NCBI GenBank assembly: GCA_025642075.2
Contig: JAODUO010000467.1
Span: 56,001 to 120,000 of the forward strand
Length of the DNA: 64,000 nucleotides
Direction of reading: 5' to 3'
Source of the DNA: Ridgeia piscesae
Taxonomy: Eukaryota > Annelida > Polychaeta > Sabellida > Siboglinidae
The notes under the pieces are model-generated. The model had not been told where the DNA came from. It did no database searches and saw only the letters and a list, made by a program, of their open reading frames with translations. The first letter of the stretch is position 1; each line of letters begins with the position of its first letter. Positions 34,420 to 45,327 of the stretch are shown here, one piece after another. The position numbers and the translations under genes are program-made.

Positions 34420-34820
34420 TAGTGTCTTGTCTGAATAATCTACATATTTTATAAAGGCTGAAAGAAATGTGACATACACTATGCTATTGCTAGACCACTG
34501 TCCGACCCAGTGATTGCATTTTCTAGTAGATCATGTTTATCTAAATCTGCTGGCCAACTGGATGAGGTGTATAAATTAGTAATGGTAAAAATAAATTTAA
34601 TTTAAAATTAATTTGAATAATATGTCAAAAGCCAGACCAATTCGTGATCATACCATCACATTCTTTAGTAGCTCAAATGAATTTGTAAATAAAATGATCA
34701 ACAATTGTTTAGACAAACAAAAAGGAAATTCAATACAGATCATGATTGCTGATAAATAAGGCAACATCTTACAAATACATCTTAGGTTCTTTCAACAGAC
34801 TGTTCCCGTATTCATATTAC
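34420..34820. other. Intron 24, unique AT-rich
   Basis: No exon, element or tandem repeat recognised. Confidence 0.55.
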
Positions 34821-34824
34821 CCAC

Positions 34825-34939
34825 CACTGGAAAATGTTGGAGCATTATCATTGACGTCCAGGATGGTGATGTTGACAACAGCTGTCACATTGTGTATGAC
34901 ACTTGTGTCGTGGACAGGGACCATGTCAGACGCAACAAC
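34825..34939 (-). CDS. Cadherin exon 24: linker 9
   Basis: 115 bp, phase 0 in, phase 1 out. Reads VVASDMVPVHDTSVIHNV then VVNITILDVNDNAPTFSS, a full calcium linker. Of two overlapping donors, GTG|GTGGGT-type at 34824 keeps phase with exon 25. Confidence 0.9.
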
Positions 34940-35393
34940 CTGCAAACATGACAACAACAAATATTCACGGTCGATAACCCACAAATATTAACACAAATCG
35001 AATTTGTTAATAAGAAACTATAATTACAAAGAATTCCTCATTTCGATAATATATTCTCCAATGCTGTCAATATTGCTGCAGTGTTTTTCTAAACGCTCAG
35101 TGATAGTCAAACTTTATAAAGTCAAAGATAAACTATTCTTTGTATAACTAATTTCCGTTTACTGGTACACATAATGTATCTGAACATAGTGTGTTTTATA
35201 GAGCAAACATAACCAAACAATACTAAAGCCATACACTATATGAATGAATGACAAAGTTAGCGTAGTAAAAGAAATGCCACTACATTTATAGAAAATAAAT
35301 ATGATTTAGTTAAGAATTTAAACCATATACAAGATGTTGCATATGTATGTGAATACAAATCTACATGCATAGATTTATACCTATGCTACATCA

Positions 35394-35396
<3 letters not shown>

Positions 35397-35454
<58 letters not shown>

Positions 35455-35505
35455 TATATATATAATATATATATATATATATTATTTATCATTATATTTT
35501 ATATA

Positions 35506-35576
<71 letters not shown>

Positions 35577-35578
35577 CT
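35397..35578. repeat. (TA)n tract in intron 23
   Basis: Interrupted TA repeat about 180 bp long ending about 24 bp from the exon 23 donor; self-complementary and able to form hairpins. Confidence 0.97.
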
Positions 35579-35601
35579 AAAATAACACAAGTGATCCCTA
35601 C

Positions 35602-35779
35602 AGTGAAGACAAAGTAAGTATCCGCGGCCGGAGTGTCTCTGTCTATGGGGTGTTTCACTCGTATGACGCCTGTGAATGAGTCCAGCATAAACTTCCTGGC
35701 CGCGGGTGAGTGAACGTCCTTGAACCAGTACCGTGGGAAACTGTTCCTGTCACTGTCATCATTGTCCACTGCTATAACC
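35602..35779 (-). CDS. Cadherin exon 23: EC9
   Basis: 178 bp, phase 2 in, phase 0 out. Reads VIAVDNDDSDRNSFPRYWF ... FMLDSFTGVIRVKHPIDRD ... TYFVFT. Donor ACT|GTAGGG, only about 24 bp from a long TA tract. Confidence 0.92.
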
Positions 35780-35789
35780 CTGCACACAA

Positions 35790-36220
35790 AAACATTGCAA
35801 ATTGTTGTATGACTTGTGAAAATGTTTTTACAAAGACTGAAACTGACTAATTTATATGTATAAACATGTTTTAGATTGTACAGCTGTACTATAATTATAT
35901 TGTCTCCTACCGTTAATTTCAACTTGTGATGTGAATTGTAACCTAAATCGCAGCTGTTGATTCCAAGTGGAATTTCAATGTGTGCTTACCTATTAAATCC
36001 AGGTATAATTTAAATTTGTGTTCAACTGTTAAATCCAAGCTGCATTTCAAAACAAACTGAAATTAAACTCTGACTAAACTCGTCTTCAATTGTTACATTT
36101 GTATTTTATTTAAACTTGTGATTATCCATTGAAATCCAAATTGAATTCCAAGTTTTATCCAACTGTTGAATCTGAGTTGAACATCAATGTCAGTTCAACT
36201 GTTAATAAACCCAAAATGGA
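35790..36220. other. Intron 22, unique
   Basis: AT-rich, with several loosely similar AACTGTTAAATCCAAGTTG segments at 35950-36200 (about 35-40 bp spacing), a possible ancient tandem repeat. No exon recognised. Confidence 0.5.
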
Positions 36221-36221
36221 A

Positions 36222-36539
36222 AGGGTTTAGGTTCTTAATTCTTAGGTGGTTTCATCCAAACAGCCCAATTAAACTTGGGTTACGCAGGAGTTGTCCTTCT
36301 CTAGACCTAAGGAGTCCACTACAGGTTATACATTTACCCCCTGTGTGGGATCTTTTACTTCCCCTGGCATAGACAACAGATTGAAGGGACCACCGGCTTT
36401 TAGTGTCTCTTCCGAAAGATACAGGCAAATGTGAGGTGAACGAAATTGCCTAAGTTTCGAAACGGCGGTAGGTGGGATTGAACCACCGTCTCCTCGATTG
36501 ACAGTCCGGCGCTCTACTGCGCGACCACCGCTCCCCACT
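36222..36539 (-). mobile_element. tRNA-derived SINE family 1, near-complete copy
   Basis: On the minus strand: tRNA-like head GGGGAGCGGTGGTCGCGCAG (A-box region) and GGTTCAATCCCACC (B box), then body CTTTCGGAAGAGACAC, GCCGGTGGTCCCTTC, ATGCCAGGGGAAGTAAAAGA, TGTAGTGGACTCC. Same orientation as the cadherin gene. Confidence 0.88.
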
Positions 36540-36632
36540 ATGTAGTGATATACATTTGTCAATAGAAAAGGTTGAGCACCAACTGCAAAACAGACATACC
36601 TAGCCAGAGACAAAGAAGCCAGACTACTGTAC

Positions 36633-36721
36633 CTTCCCACGGTGCTGCCAACAGCGATGTCCTCTCTGATGATGAAGCTGTACGTAGATCTTGTAAACAC
36701 AGGGCTGTTGTCATTGAGGTC
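36633..36721 (-). CDS. Cadherin exon 22: linker 8, EC9 start
   Basis: 89 bp, phase 0 in, phase 2 out. Reads DLNDNSPVFTRSTYSFII then REDIAVGSTVG. Donor AAG|GTACAG. A tRNA-derived SINE lies about 95 bp downstream. Confidence 0.92.
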
Positions 36722-37014
36722 CTGGAGGCGCAATGTAAATGTCTTATACATAAATATGCCAAGATCCTGTTTACATTCTACTATTTTACAGACACAGTAT
36801 GTTATATATATTATATTACTTTACTCCTTGAACTGTGTATACATAATTATTGTCCTCTTAAAGCCATAATTATTTAATTACATACACAAGTTTGTGTGAA
36901 ATTCCATATGTAGTAATTAATCTTACACACAATGAAACACTCGACAGAACCAATAAATGAATGTGTTGTAATTATTAAACAGTAGCTGATTTTTTATCTC
37001 ACATTTTCCCACGC

Positions 37015-37302
37015 AACCAGGAAGCAACTTTGGCCACTGGGAGCTAGAACCACTGGGTTAGGGATAGAGACCACCACTGTGTGAATGCACAACCGGTTAC
37101 ACATTTACCCTGTGTGGGATCTTTTACTTCCCCTGGCAAAGACACCAGACAGAAGGGACCACGGCTTTTAGTGTCTCTTCCGAAATACACAAGCAATGTG
37201 AGGTGAACGAAATTGCCAAAGTATAAAAATGGTGGCCGATGGAATCGAACTACCGTACCCTTGATCAAACGTTCTGTATTCTATTCCATGGCTCGCCACT
37301 CG
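37015..37302 (-). mobile_element. tRNA-derived SINE family 1, second copy
   Basis: Same body as the 36.2-kb copy; the head is mutated (GGTTCAATCC has become GTTCGATTCC, still B-box-like) and the 3' end differs. Confidence 0.83.
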
Positions 37303-37414
37303 TAATATATTTAACGGCCTCACTAGGCCCCTGATTCTGACATTATGCTTGCAGTTAAGATGCAAAGACTAACAATACGTCCTAGCAAAAGCTAAGGTCA
37401 ACATTTCCACATAC

Positions 37415-37654
37415 CACAATGTGGACAGTCACTTGTGCTGTCCCGTTCTGTCTGACCACAGCGCCGTCAAATGAAGCGCTGTTGTATGCCATGATGGTGA
37501 GACTATAAAGGCGCCATTTCCTAGCAACACTCAGGTCAAAGGTCACCCTCGTGAACAATGTCCCGTCTTCAGCATTGATGCCAAACAGCGATGTGTTTCC
37601 ACGGGAGATGACATAGACAATGTCCGCGTTGTTTGCCGAGTCCGCATCTTCGGC
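37415..37654 (-). CDS. Cadherin exon 21: EC8
   Basis: 240 bp, phase 0/0. Reads AEDADSANNADIVYVISRG ... LFGINAEDGTLFTRVTFDL ... YSLTIMAYN ... AQVTVHIV. One almost complete EC repeat body. Donor GTG|GTATGT. Confidence 0.93.
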
Positions 37655-37869
37655 CTGTGCAGGGCATCATGGGAAATATTCTCAGACTGGCTCAAGCTCA
37701 AGTAATTCAATAGATATGTCGTCCTCACCAGTACAATGATAACGATGCTGTATTTATAATTCCCGAGATGCTGTGTTTGAGAAAAAAGACAAACATACAT
37801 CACTAACACACATGTACATGCATGTACTTGCAATACCACCATGTGTAAAATAACAAACAATCTCTTAGA

Positions 37870-38099
37870 CATCAATCCCAACCAATACCTCATGCCCGGA
37901 CACAGCCAAACAAGATCCAACCACCCACACAAATACAGACAAATATCAACTTCCCACAACTACTACAAATACAGCTTCTTTCCACGAACAGTGGAACAGA
38001 TTTCCTTCTAATGTATTTGCCCACAACAGTCTCGACACCTTCAAGGGTGCATTGCAGGACATTAACCTGACAATTGCACCCTTCAGGCACCTCCAATAA
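37870..38099 (+). mobile_element. LINE reverse-transcriptase C-terminal relic
   Basis: The plus strand encodes YYKYSFFPRT and, one frame over, WNRFPSNVFAHNSLDTFKGA ending at TAA 38097-38099. The signature SFFPRT..WN.LP......SLD.FK is the C-terminal end of many LINE ORF2 proteins (CR1/Jockey-like). Frameshifted and truncated, antisense to the cadherin gene. Confidence 0.82.
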
Positions 38100-38402
38100 G
38101 CAATACACACCACCACCCATGTCCCCCTCCACACCCCTACCCTCCCCCATAATTGACTGGTACTTTTCCCCATCCACCCACCCTAATCCCATATTCCCAA
38201 GCACAAATACTCTTATTCCACTTCCAGATAACATGAAGCCAGCCATCCTGAAACCGACCATCCATACTAGTGCGTGATGCCCCAGTAGGGGTTTTGCACT
38301 ACAACATAACAGAAGCAGAAATATACAGCTGTACATATACTTGCAATATACATATACACCGACACAATTACAGCCAGACGAGCACAGAAGGCATGGCCCT
38401 AC

Positions 38403-38655
38403 CTGCAGTTGTAGGACGTCACCCGGGGCAGACTTCTCCACGACACTGACACTGTACGTGTCCTCACTAAACACTGGCACATTGTCATTGATGTCGGTGA
38501 CACTGACGCTGACACTAACAAAGACACTCCTGCTGGTGTTCCCTCCATCTCGGGCCACCACAAGGAACTGATAGCGGGAGACTGTCTCCCTGTCCAAGGA
38601 CATTGTGGTTGTCAACTCACCCGTCTCGGGGTCTAGATGGAAGTCCTTTGACGCT
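38403..38655 (-). CDS. Cadherin exon 20: EC7 end, linker 7, EC8 start
   Basis: 253 bp, phase 2 in, phase 0 out. Reads ASKDFHLDPETGELTTTM, LDRETVSRYQFLVVARDGG, VTDINDNVPVF, YSVSVVEKSAPGDVLQLQ. A near-consensus repeat with all calcium ligands. Donor CAG|GTAGGG. Confidence 0.96.
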
Positions 38656-38844
38656 CTGTGAACACAGCAGTGGGGCTTATTCGAGACGGAAGGACAGTAG
38701 AAAGTACACCTTTTTATGTTCCGTTAATGTCATATGAAGACCTATCTAAACTCCAACTTATAAAGAATTGTGTAGCACGCATGTTTCCAAACTGTTTGTT
38801 CCTAAAACTAAGCTCAATATTGACCAACGTGCTTCCTCTGTGGC

Positions 38845-39127
38845 TTAGGCCCAAACTTGGGCTAACGCAGGAGTTGTCCTTCTCTCTAGAATTATTGAGT
38901 CCACTACAGGTTACACATTTACCCCCTGCTGTGTGGGATCTTTTACTTCCCCTGGCATAGACACCAGATAGAAGGGACCACCGGCTTTTAGAGTCTCTTC
39001 CGAAAGACACAGGCAAATGTGGGGTCAACAAAATTGCCTAAGTTTCAAAACGGCAGCAGGTGGGATTGAACCACCGTCCCCTCGATTGACAGTCTGGCAC
39101 TCTACCGCATGACCACCGCTCCCCACT
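38845..39127 (-). mobile_element. tRNA-derived SINE family 1, third copy
   Basis: Head with GGTTCAATCCCACC and body as in the 36.2-kb copy. Three same-orientation copies lie within 3 kb of introns 19-22. Confidence 0.87.
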
Positions 39128-39206
39128 TATGGAAGGTACGTTGAGTTGAAATGCTACCAGTATGTACTTATAGAAGATACAATTAGTCCTCTCAGTCCAC
39201 AGTTAC

Positions 39207-39265
39207 CTTGTGCTGGCAATCAGGTACTCAACGGCTGCATTTACTCCCATGTCATGATCTGTCGC
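39207..39265 (-). CDS. Cadherin exon 19: EC7
   Basis: 59 bp, phase 0 in, phase 2 out. Reads ATDHDMGVNAAVEYLIAST. Homologous in position and phase to exon 16. Donor AAG|GTAACT. Confidence 0.85.
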
Positions 39266-39533
39266 CTACAACAGAATTCATCGAGAACTGCATTATATTT
39301 TCTCCTAATACAATTGTTATATGTAAGGGATATACTCTTAACTAAGTCAAAATTTTCGTCTGACTTTTAAATTATTCCCTACGTAATTACTTGGACCCTA
39401 ATTCACCATTGCGTCCTACTTCACAATCTGTGTCACCTGACTGTAATTGAAATATATATAAAAAATATATATATATATGCATTCAAAGTTATTCCAAAAT
39501 TCACAATCTAGTTTCGCCTCAGAGATTCCCCAC

Positions 39534-39662
39534 CTGGATGTGACCAACGGTGACACCTGGTGGCTGCTCCTCTGTCACGTTGAAGTCATATGTCACCACT
39601 GGAAACTCCGGGTCATTGTCATTGACATCGTCCACTGTCACATTGATGTTGGTTGTCACATT
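39534..39662 (-). CDS. Cadherin exon 18: linker 6, EC7 start
   Basis: 129 bp, phase 0/0. Reads NVTTNINVTVDDVNDNDPEF, a full calcium linker, then YDFNVTEEQPPGVTVGHIQ. Donor CAG|GTGGGG. Confidence 0.92.
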
Positions 39663-39669
39663 CTACAGA

Positions 39670-40200
39670 GGACAAATTTATACCACCACTTGTTAAATAA
39701 GATAAACACTGTGTCTAGGCTGAGGAAATTAACTATAACTTAAAAGAATGTAATGATGTTTTATTTAGGCAAAGTACATAGTTATCATTAAAACCATCCA
39801 CTGTGATTTCTTATGTCATTTCAAGTCAATATATGTATGAAAACACTTCCCTTGATAAAATAAATATCCTTGTCTGTCTTGCATTCTGTATCAAAATTAT
39901 TAAATACTGATAACAATTGCATGAATAGCCATCACGCTATTCTTGTGCACCAGCAAGACAAGTTGGAGTATCACATAGTTCCATGTGTGATAAACCACAG
40001 TTGCAGCCAGTGCAACAAAATGGATGTCATAGGTACAGATGAAACACAACATTGTCCAGGACCATCAAGTGGTGATGAAGGGCGAGGCCAAGTATTGGAA
40101 CAGACAAGTTTAAGTTTGCTTTAAAGAACAGTTCTCTAGGTCAGGTGCAGGGGGCCATTTTGAAGTTGGAGGAACTTTATGAAACTCAAATCGACATGCA
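39670..40200. other. Intron 17, no recognised content
   Basis: AT-rich to 39.9 kb, then mixed composition with an 84-codon plus-strand frame (39870-40124) that has no recognisable domain. Confidence 0.45.
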
Positions 40201-40214
40201 GTTGAACATTTGTG

Positions 40215-40535
40215 GAGCTCAAATGGTTCAGGGGTAGAGTTGCGGACTCTTGACTACAAGAATCCGGGTTGGAATCCTGTGCTGCGGTTTTTAAAACCTT
40301 GGGCAAGTTTTATCACTCTACATTGCTCCGGTACACCCAGCTGTATAAATGAGTAGCTGGCTATAGACAGTGGAGGATATGTGTACGAGCAGCCTTCGCG
40401 CATTAATTGTAGCACATGGCTGGATGCTTCCCAGAGAAGCCGAGATGGTGTCTGAGTGAACAGGTCTGTCAGGGAAGTAAAGTGTAAAGGTCCTGGGGAC
40501 TGAATACTGCGCTATATAAGAACTTGCCTTTTTTA
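40215..40535 (+). mobile_element. tRNA-derived SINE family 2, near full length
   Basis: tRNA-like head GGTTCAGGGGTAGAG (A box) and GGTTGGAATCC (B box), body ACCTTGGGCAAG, GGATATGTGTACGAGCAGCC, GGCTGGATGCTTCCC, 3' end GCGCTATATAAGAACTTGCC and T run. Confidence 0.85.
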
Positions 40536-40582
40536 ATTACTGCAGTTATGATGTTACTTGGAGCAACAGTTTTAGTACTTAC

Positions 40583-40667
40583 ATATTTCCCATCTGACAC
40601 TGTCACCTGAAGCTTGAAGGAATCGACTTGTTCACGGTCCAGCGGTTTCAGCGTATAAACCCAGCCA
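40583..40667 (-). CDS. Cadherin exon 17: EC6
   Basis: 85 bp, phase 2 in, phase 0 out. Reads SGWVYTLKPLDREQVDSF then KLQVTVSDGKY, the LDRE strand and V.V.D block. Donor TAT|GTAAGT. Confidence 0.88.
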
Positions 40668-40699
40668 CTGGAACATTCACTCAACAATGTCACATTAAT

Positions 40700-41040
40700 A
40701 GTTCATTCTTATCCTGCTAATGTGTTAAAACAACTGTGTGAAACATTAAAAACAAAACATTCAAACAGTCATGTACTTAAATAGTAGAGGGAGGCAGGCC
40801 TGTCCATTAGTTGCTGGCATTGCCTCTGGTTCACCAAGTTACTACAAGAAAGACCAGCAAAGACAACAATTGAGTCAGATGAAAATCTGTTTCAGTGAAC
40901 TTCCACTTCTTTGCACTCTAGTTCGAAACATGCTTTACCAACTTTATTTATAATGTATATGTAATACAACAATAGAATCAAGGTATCTACATTGTGCAGC
41001 GTATATAAGTAGAATCAAAAGTATCAGATACTATCACAGG
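40700..41040. other. Intron 16
   Basis: Unique AT-rich intron sequence, nothing recognised. Confidence 0.5.
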
Positions 41041-41053
41041 TAATTATCTCTAC

Positions 41054-41142
41054 CTGTTGGTGTCAATGTTGAAACACCTGCACGGAGGGTGAGTTGACAG
41101 ATACTCATACACCAGGTCAACATCACCATCGTCATCTGTCGC
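41054..41142 (-). CDS. Cadherin exon 16: EC6
   Basis: 89 bp, phase 0 in, phase 2 out. Reads ATDDDGDVDLVYEYLSTH then CRCFNIDTN. Starts with the ATD motif directly at the splice site, a junction seen in several repeats here. Confidence 0.85.
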
Positions 41143-41159
41143 CTACAGATGAACAGTTA

Positions 41160-41750
41160 CAGAGTGAACCAAATTTCAAAAGACCAACTTAACCCTTTAG
41201 TCCTGACATCATTTTACAAAACATGATTCATGTCCCACTAAGAGCACAAACTCACCAAGATATGGCCGCAGGTTCTCACATTAAACTGACAAACATTTCC
41301 CAACGTTGTAAGTTGTTCTTATATTAAGTACAACTGAATTCCACTAAACTTGTTCTCAATATATTAATCAACTTCTTTGTGAAACTTCTATAAAACGCCA
41401 TGCAGTGTCGGGGTGTGTTTGCACTGAAAGCTGTATAATACTATAACTCTGTCAGCCGAGATATTTAACTGTGCTCATTCAAATATTTCTAATACACACC
41501 ACATGACAACATACCCACTGCACACCTTAAATACACTTAAGAATCCAGTGGCACAGATTAAGTAAGTATCTACAAGATGTAAGAGTAATCTCTAAGAGAT
41601 CTCTAAGAGTAAAGGATAAAACCAGGCGTTTGGGCAAACTGACATTCAGACATTCACAAGGGATGTTTAAAACTTTATGGCAAATAGTAACCAACTGCAT
41701 AGGATGATTGTGTTATTCTCCCTTTTTTAAATTACATCTGATCAGCACAC
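41160..41750. other. Intron 15
   Basis: Unique AT-rich intron sequence, nothing recognised. Confidence 0.5.
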
Positions 41751-41754
41751 CAAC

Positions 41755-41884
41755 CTGGAGATGGAGGAAGGAACTGCCAACAGGTGTCGCCTCACTGACT
41801 GTCACATGATATGGGGCTCCAATAAAGTGTGGCGCGTGCTCATTGGCTAGTTCAACTTCAATGGTGACCTTGGCTACACAAGAT
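41755..41884 (-). CDS. Cadherin exon 15: linker 5, EC6 start
   Basis: 130 bp, phase 2 in, phase 0 out. Reads AKVTIEVELANEHAPHF, with ELANEHAP in place of DxNDNxP so two calcium ligands are missing, then YHVTVSEATPVGSSFLHLQ. Donor CAG|GTTGGT. Confidence 0.9.
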
Positions 41885-42122
41885 CTGCAATTAGATAATG
41901 TAAATAATAATTACCATTTGTCCATGCCAGTGTTTTTGGGAGGCAGAGCTAATTACCATAAGTCCTCAATGTCAGATTGCCCATCATAGGGACAGTGTTT
42001 CAAATCCACCTACTGGCCGCCATTTTGAAATGTGGGGAGTTATTCTGGTAAAGCTGAATACTTTAAAAAAAACAATTACGTATTTGTACAAAGGTTAACT
42101 CTATGGTCCCTCAGATGCGTAC

Positions 42123-42328
42123 CTGCTATGAGAGTGGAATACTGGCTGATCCCTTGCTTCGATGGTCAGTACATATCTGTCCACATAAGGCGTATTCAGT
42201 CGCTTGCGGGTACTGATCATACCTGTGGTGCCATCTAGTGAGAATATGAATTGGGCCTGTTTTGTTGCAAATAAGATTTGGTAATGTACTTCAGCATTCC
42301 TGCCTTGATCCAAATCCGCAGCAGATAC
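42123..42328 (-). CDS. Cadherin exon 14: EC5
   Basis: 206 bp, phase 0 in, phase 2 out. Reads VSAADLDQGRNAEVHYQI ... FSLDGTTGMISTRKRL ... YVLTIEARD: the A.D.D.G.NA..Y, D..TG and Y.L.I.A.D blocks of one repeat. Confidence 0.93.
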
Positions 42329-42716
42329 CTGCAATAATAACCACACCTGTATAACTGGTATACAAAACTGTACAATAATAAGCAGTTTATACAACTCCTC
42401 TGCGTATGCCTACGACATGGACTGTGTCAGTATATATTATGAAACAACAGACTAAATGCACCATCACCATAACATATTTGATCAAACTTGCTCTTACTGA
42501 TTAAGTAGTTTCCGCTAACAGCACAGTGGCTCGCTCTGGCGAGTAGCTCACCTCTCAATATACCATCATGCAAGTAGACTTCTTAAATCACTAGCTTTGT
42601 GTTTTTTCAGAAATACATCGCCACTGTTGCAGTGTATCAATGAACCATGTTTGTGGTAAAATAATTCGCTACATCTGAACTTGAGTAACTTTCTAAGGGC
42701 GTGCTTAAACACCAAC

Positions 42717-42878
42717 CGTGCCAACGTCACTGTTCACGGGAGCCAGACTGGTGACCCTGAAATGGTACGTGTCATTCATGAAGGCGGGACTGTTGTCATT
42801 GGCGTCTGACAGTGTAATTGTCACTGTCACATTGTCACTTCTGTGTCTTTCTAGTGACTCCGTCTCCTCTGTGTATAC
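42717..42878 (-). CDS. Cadherin exon 13: linker 4, EC5 start
   Basis: 162 bp, phase 0/0. Reads VYTEETESLERHRSDNVTV, LSDANDNSPAF, YHFRVTSLAPVNSDVGT. Donor is the unusual ACG|GTTGGT, the only GT that keeps the frame into exon 14. Confidence 0.85.
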
Positions 42879-43008
42879 CTACGACATGGACTGTGTCAGT
42901 ACACCTGGCACAGACTGCTGTCCTGTGACGTCACAGGTAGACATGGTTCTACATTCAGATAATAATTATACATACATATGTTGATTGTCACATGAGAAGT
43001 TTTCAAGA

Positions 43009-43013
<5 letters not shown>

Positions 43014-43074
<61 letters not shown>

Positions 43075-43151
43075 TATATATTATATATATAATTATATTT
43101 TATATGTATATATATGTATATATATATATAATATATATAAATATATAAATA

Positions 43152-43185
<34 letters not shown>
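43014..43185. repeat. (TA)n tract in intron 12
   Basis: About 170 bp of TA with AATTATA and GTATA interruptions. Confidence 0.97.
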
Positions 43186-43193
<8 letters not shown>

Positions 43194-43474
43194 ATCACAA
43201 ATTCAGATATTCATGCATCAGTAGCACAAGTAATCACATATACAAAGTCATATGCATGAATAGTTTTCCAACTGGACTAATTCGATGTTTAATTAATGAT
43301 AAATGATTCAGGATTTACCAAACAATAAAAAAACATTCAAACATAACCAATACCATGTGAACTTTTACTATAAAGGAAATAACGTTTTTGAACAATAACA
43401 TTCCTTCATTTGATGAAATTGTAATTCCTTACTTAAAAGGTCGGTAGACTAGCTATAACTGTTGGGTGACTCAC

Positions 43475-43609
43475 AATGACACTGAACGTGTCCTGTACTT
43501 CTCTGTCAAGTTTCATTGGGTCCCGTACGTAGAGTACTCCAGAATGGGGAGAGATGTCAAAACTACCCCCAGGGTCAATGGCGTGGAATGCAAATACGGC
43601 GTTGCTCCC
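43475..43609 (-). CDS. Cadherin exon 12: EC4
   Basis: 135 bp, phase 0/0. Reads GSNAVFAFHAIDPGGSFDI, PHSGVLYV and LDREVQDTFSVI, the central and LDRE strands of EC4. Donor ATT|GTGAGT. Confidence 0.92.
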
Positions 43610-43924
43610 CTGAAATAACAAATACAAAACCTGTTCAAAGGTGCCTAAAAATAATCATAACATTGCTTAAACATAATCACTGTAATACGATATTTATTTT
43701 AAAGAATATAGATTTTAATATCATTTAAAAAATTACATAAATTAATGACACACACACACTGGATTATGAAATATATAAAGCAACAATCAATAAACAATAA
43801 GACCAATTATATATTGTTATTACGTTTGTAGCTCCAGAACTAAAACGTCTGCTCTGGAAACTAACACTCACAAGTACCGAAATGGTCACTATCATAAGAG
43901 ACACCATTCTCACAGAGCTGTTGA

Positions 43925-44380
43925 TGTAAGTACACACCTTATTTTAATCCACAGCCTGTATTAGTAACACACTACAGAGTGTTGCACTGAGTACACACCT
44001 TATTATAATCAACAGCCTATTCAACAACACATTACAGAGCTGCTGCTGTGAGTACATACCCTATTGTAATCAACAGCGTGTTCAACAACATATGACAGAA
44101 CTGCTGCTACTCTAATCAACAGCATGTTCAACAACACACTTCAGAGCTGTTGCTGCCGCTGCGAGTATGTACCCTATTGTAATCAACAGCCTATTCAACA
44201 ACACACTACACAGCTGCTGCTACTGTAATCAACAGCCTATTCAATAACATATTACACAGCTGCTGCCATTGTAATCAACAGCCCACAGCACCAACACACT
44301 ATAGAGTGCTGCTGTAAATACTTTATCGTAGTCAATGGTAGCGTCAACACATTCATTGGACCAGCCTCTGTGAGAACCTA
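43925..44380. repeat. Degenerate tandem copies of the exon 11 donor region
   Basis: Six to seven imperfect copies, 50-65 bp apart, of minus-strand GCTGTTGATTACAATAGGG, corresponding to the exon 11 end GCTGTTGACTACGATAGG|G. Joined by GTGTACTCA/GCAGCAGCTCTGTAG sequence. Older and more diverged than the other junction arrays. Confidence 0.82.
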
Positions 44381-44381
44381 C

Positions 44382-44558
44382 CCTATCGTAGTCAACAGCC
44401 TGCAGCGTCAACACGTGGTAGTTGCGGGGGGAGTTCTCAGGGATGGTGACATTGTATGACGACAGCTGTATCACTGGACGATGGTCATTGACGTCCTCCA
44501 CGGTCACTATTAGTGTCGCGTAACTGAACCGGCTGGTTGGGTTATTCACCTGATACGT
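44382..44558 (-). CDS. Cadherin exon 11: linker 3, EC4 start
   Basis: 177 bp, phase 0/0. Reads TYQVNNPTSRFSYATLIV, VEDVNDHRPVI, then YNVTIPENSP and LTLQAVDYDR. The last part (AVDYDR and the donor GTAGGT) recurs as decayed copies in the intron just downstream. Confidence 0.93.
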
Positions 44559-44589
44559 CTGCCACAGACACGAGAGAGCTGACTCAAAG

Positions 44590-45200
44590 AACTGTGTAGA
44601 TCTTCGATTTTTACAACATAAAACAACATACTTTTTTTACCAGAGTCATTTCTGTAAACCAGCCACCTCACAGTTAGAGTCACCTGAAATTAGGGTCATG
44701 CACGGTTACTTCCGTAACAGTTAAAAGTCACATGGACATGGTAGTACGGCCAGTTTGTCCACCTACCCAACCTTGGAAGTGATCAGAACACTGGCACAGA
44801 GAGACTGTTTTCAAAACTAAACTGTGTGTGGTTCTTGAAGCCAGAGAAATTATGTATTGTGTCATAACTGAGGTGAATGCAGTGGACACTGTCCAGCCTC
44901 CCACTGCGTCCACATGGCTGGAAATCTACATAATTAATTAAAAACGTGGAACCACAGGTTGATACCATTATCCAAGGAGGCCATTTCCATTTTGTAGAAT
45001 CAAACCATGTGCATTGTGAAACCAGCCTTAGCAGCCATAGATTTTCACAACTAATGCCTCTCTACACTGGACAGTTTGAAGGTCCTGAATGACTTGTGCA
45101 TTGACTGCCATTTGTCTGGACATAATAAATGTACTGCACAGTTCTGACGATGCGCACTCACTGCGAATAGGTTTTACTGTGTGACAACACCGCATATTTG
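44590..45200. other. Intron 10
   Basis: Unique intron sequence, nothing recognised. Confidence 0.5.
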
Positions 45201-45214
45201 AAGTTGAAACGTAC

Positions 45215-45327
45215 TTTTAGTTGTATGATGAACTGGTCTTTTTCACTGCAGTCTAAGACGTGAAGTGGTATCACATGACCAGTCATGTGATCAACACTGA
45301 AGTAGCTGATTCCATTGTGTGAATACC
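45215..45327 (-). CDS. Cadherin exon 10: EC3
   Basis: 113 bp, phase 1 in, phase 0 out. Reads GYSHNGISYFSVDHMTGHV ... LDCSEKDQFIIQLK, in which F.VD..TG is the conserved strand and LDCSE replaces LDRE. Donor AAA|GTACGT. Confidence 0.88.

Noticed and set aside
36480..36538. tRNA gene on the minus strand
   Set aside because: A and B boxes are present but the cloverleaf is incomplete and it is fused to a SINE body repeated elsewhere; the same applies at 39.1, 40.2 and 49.2 kb.
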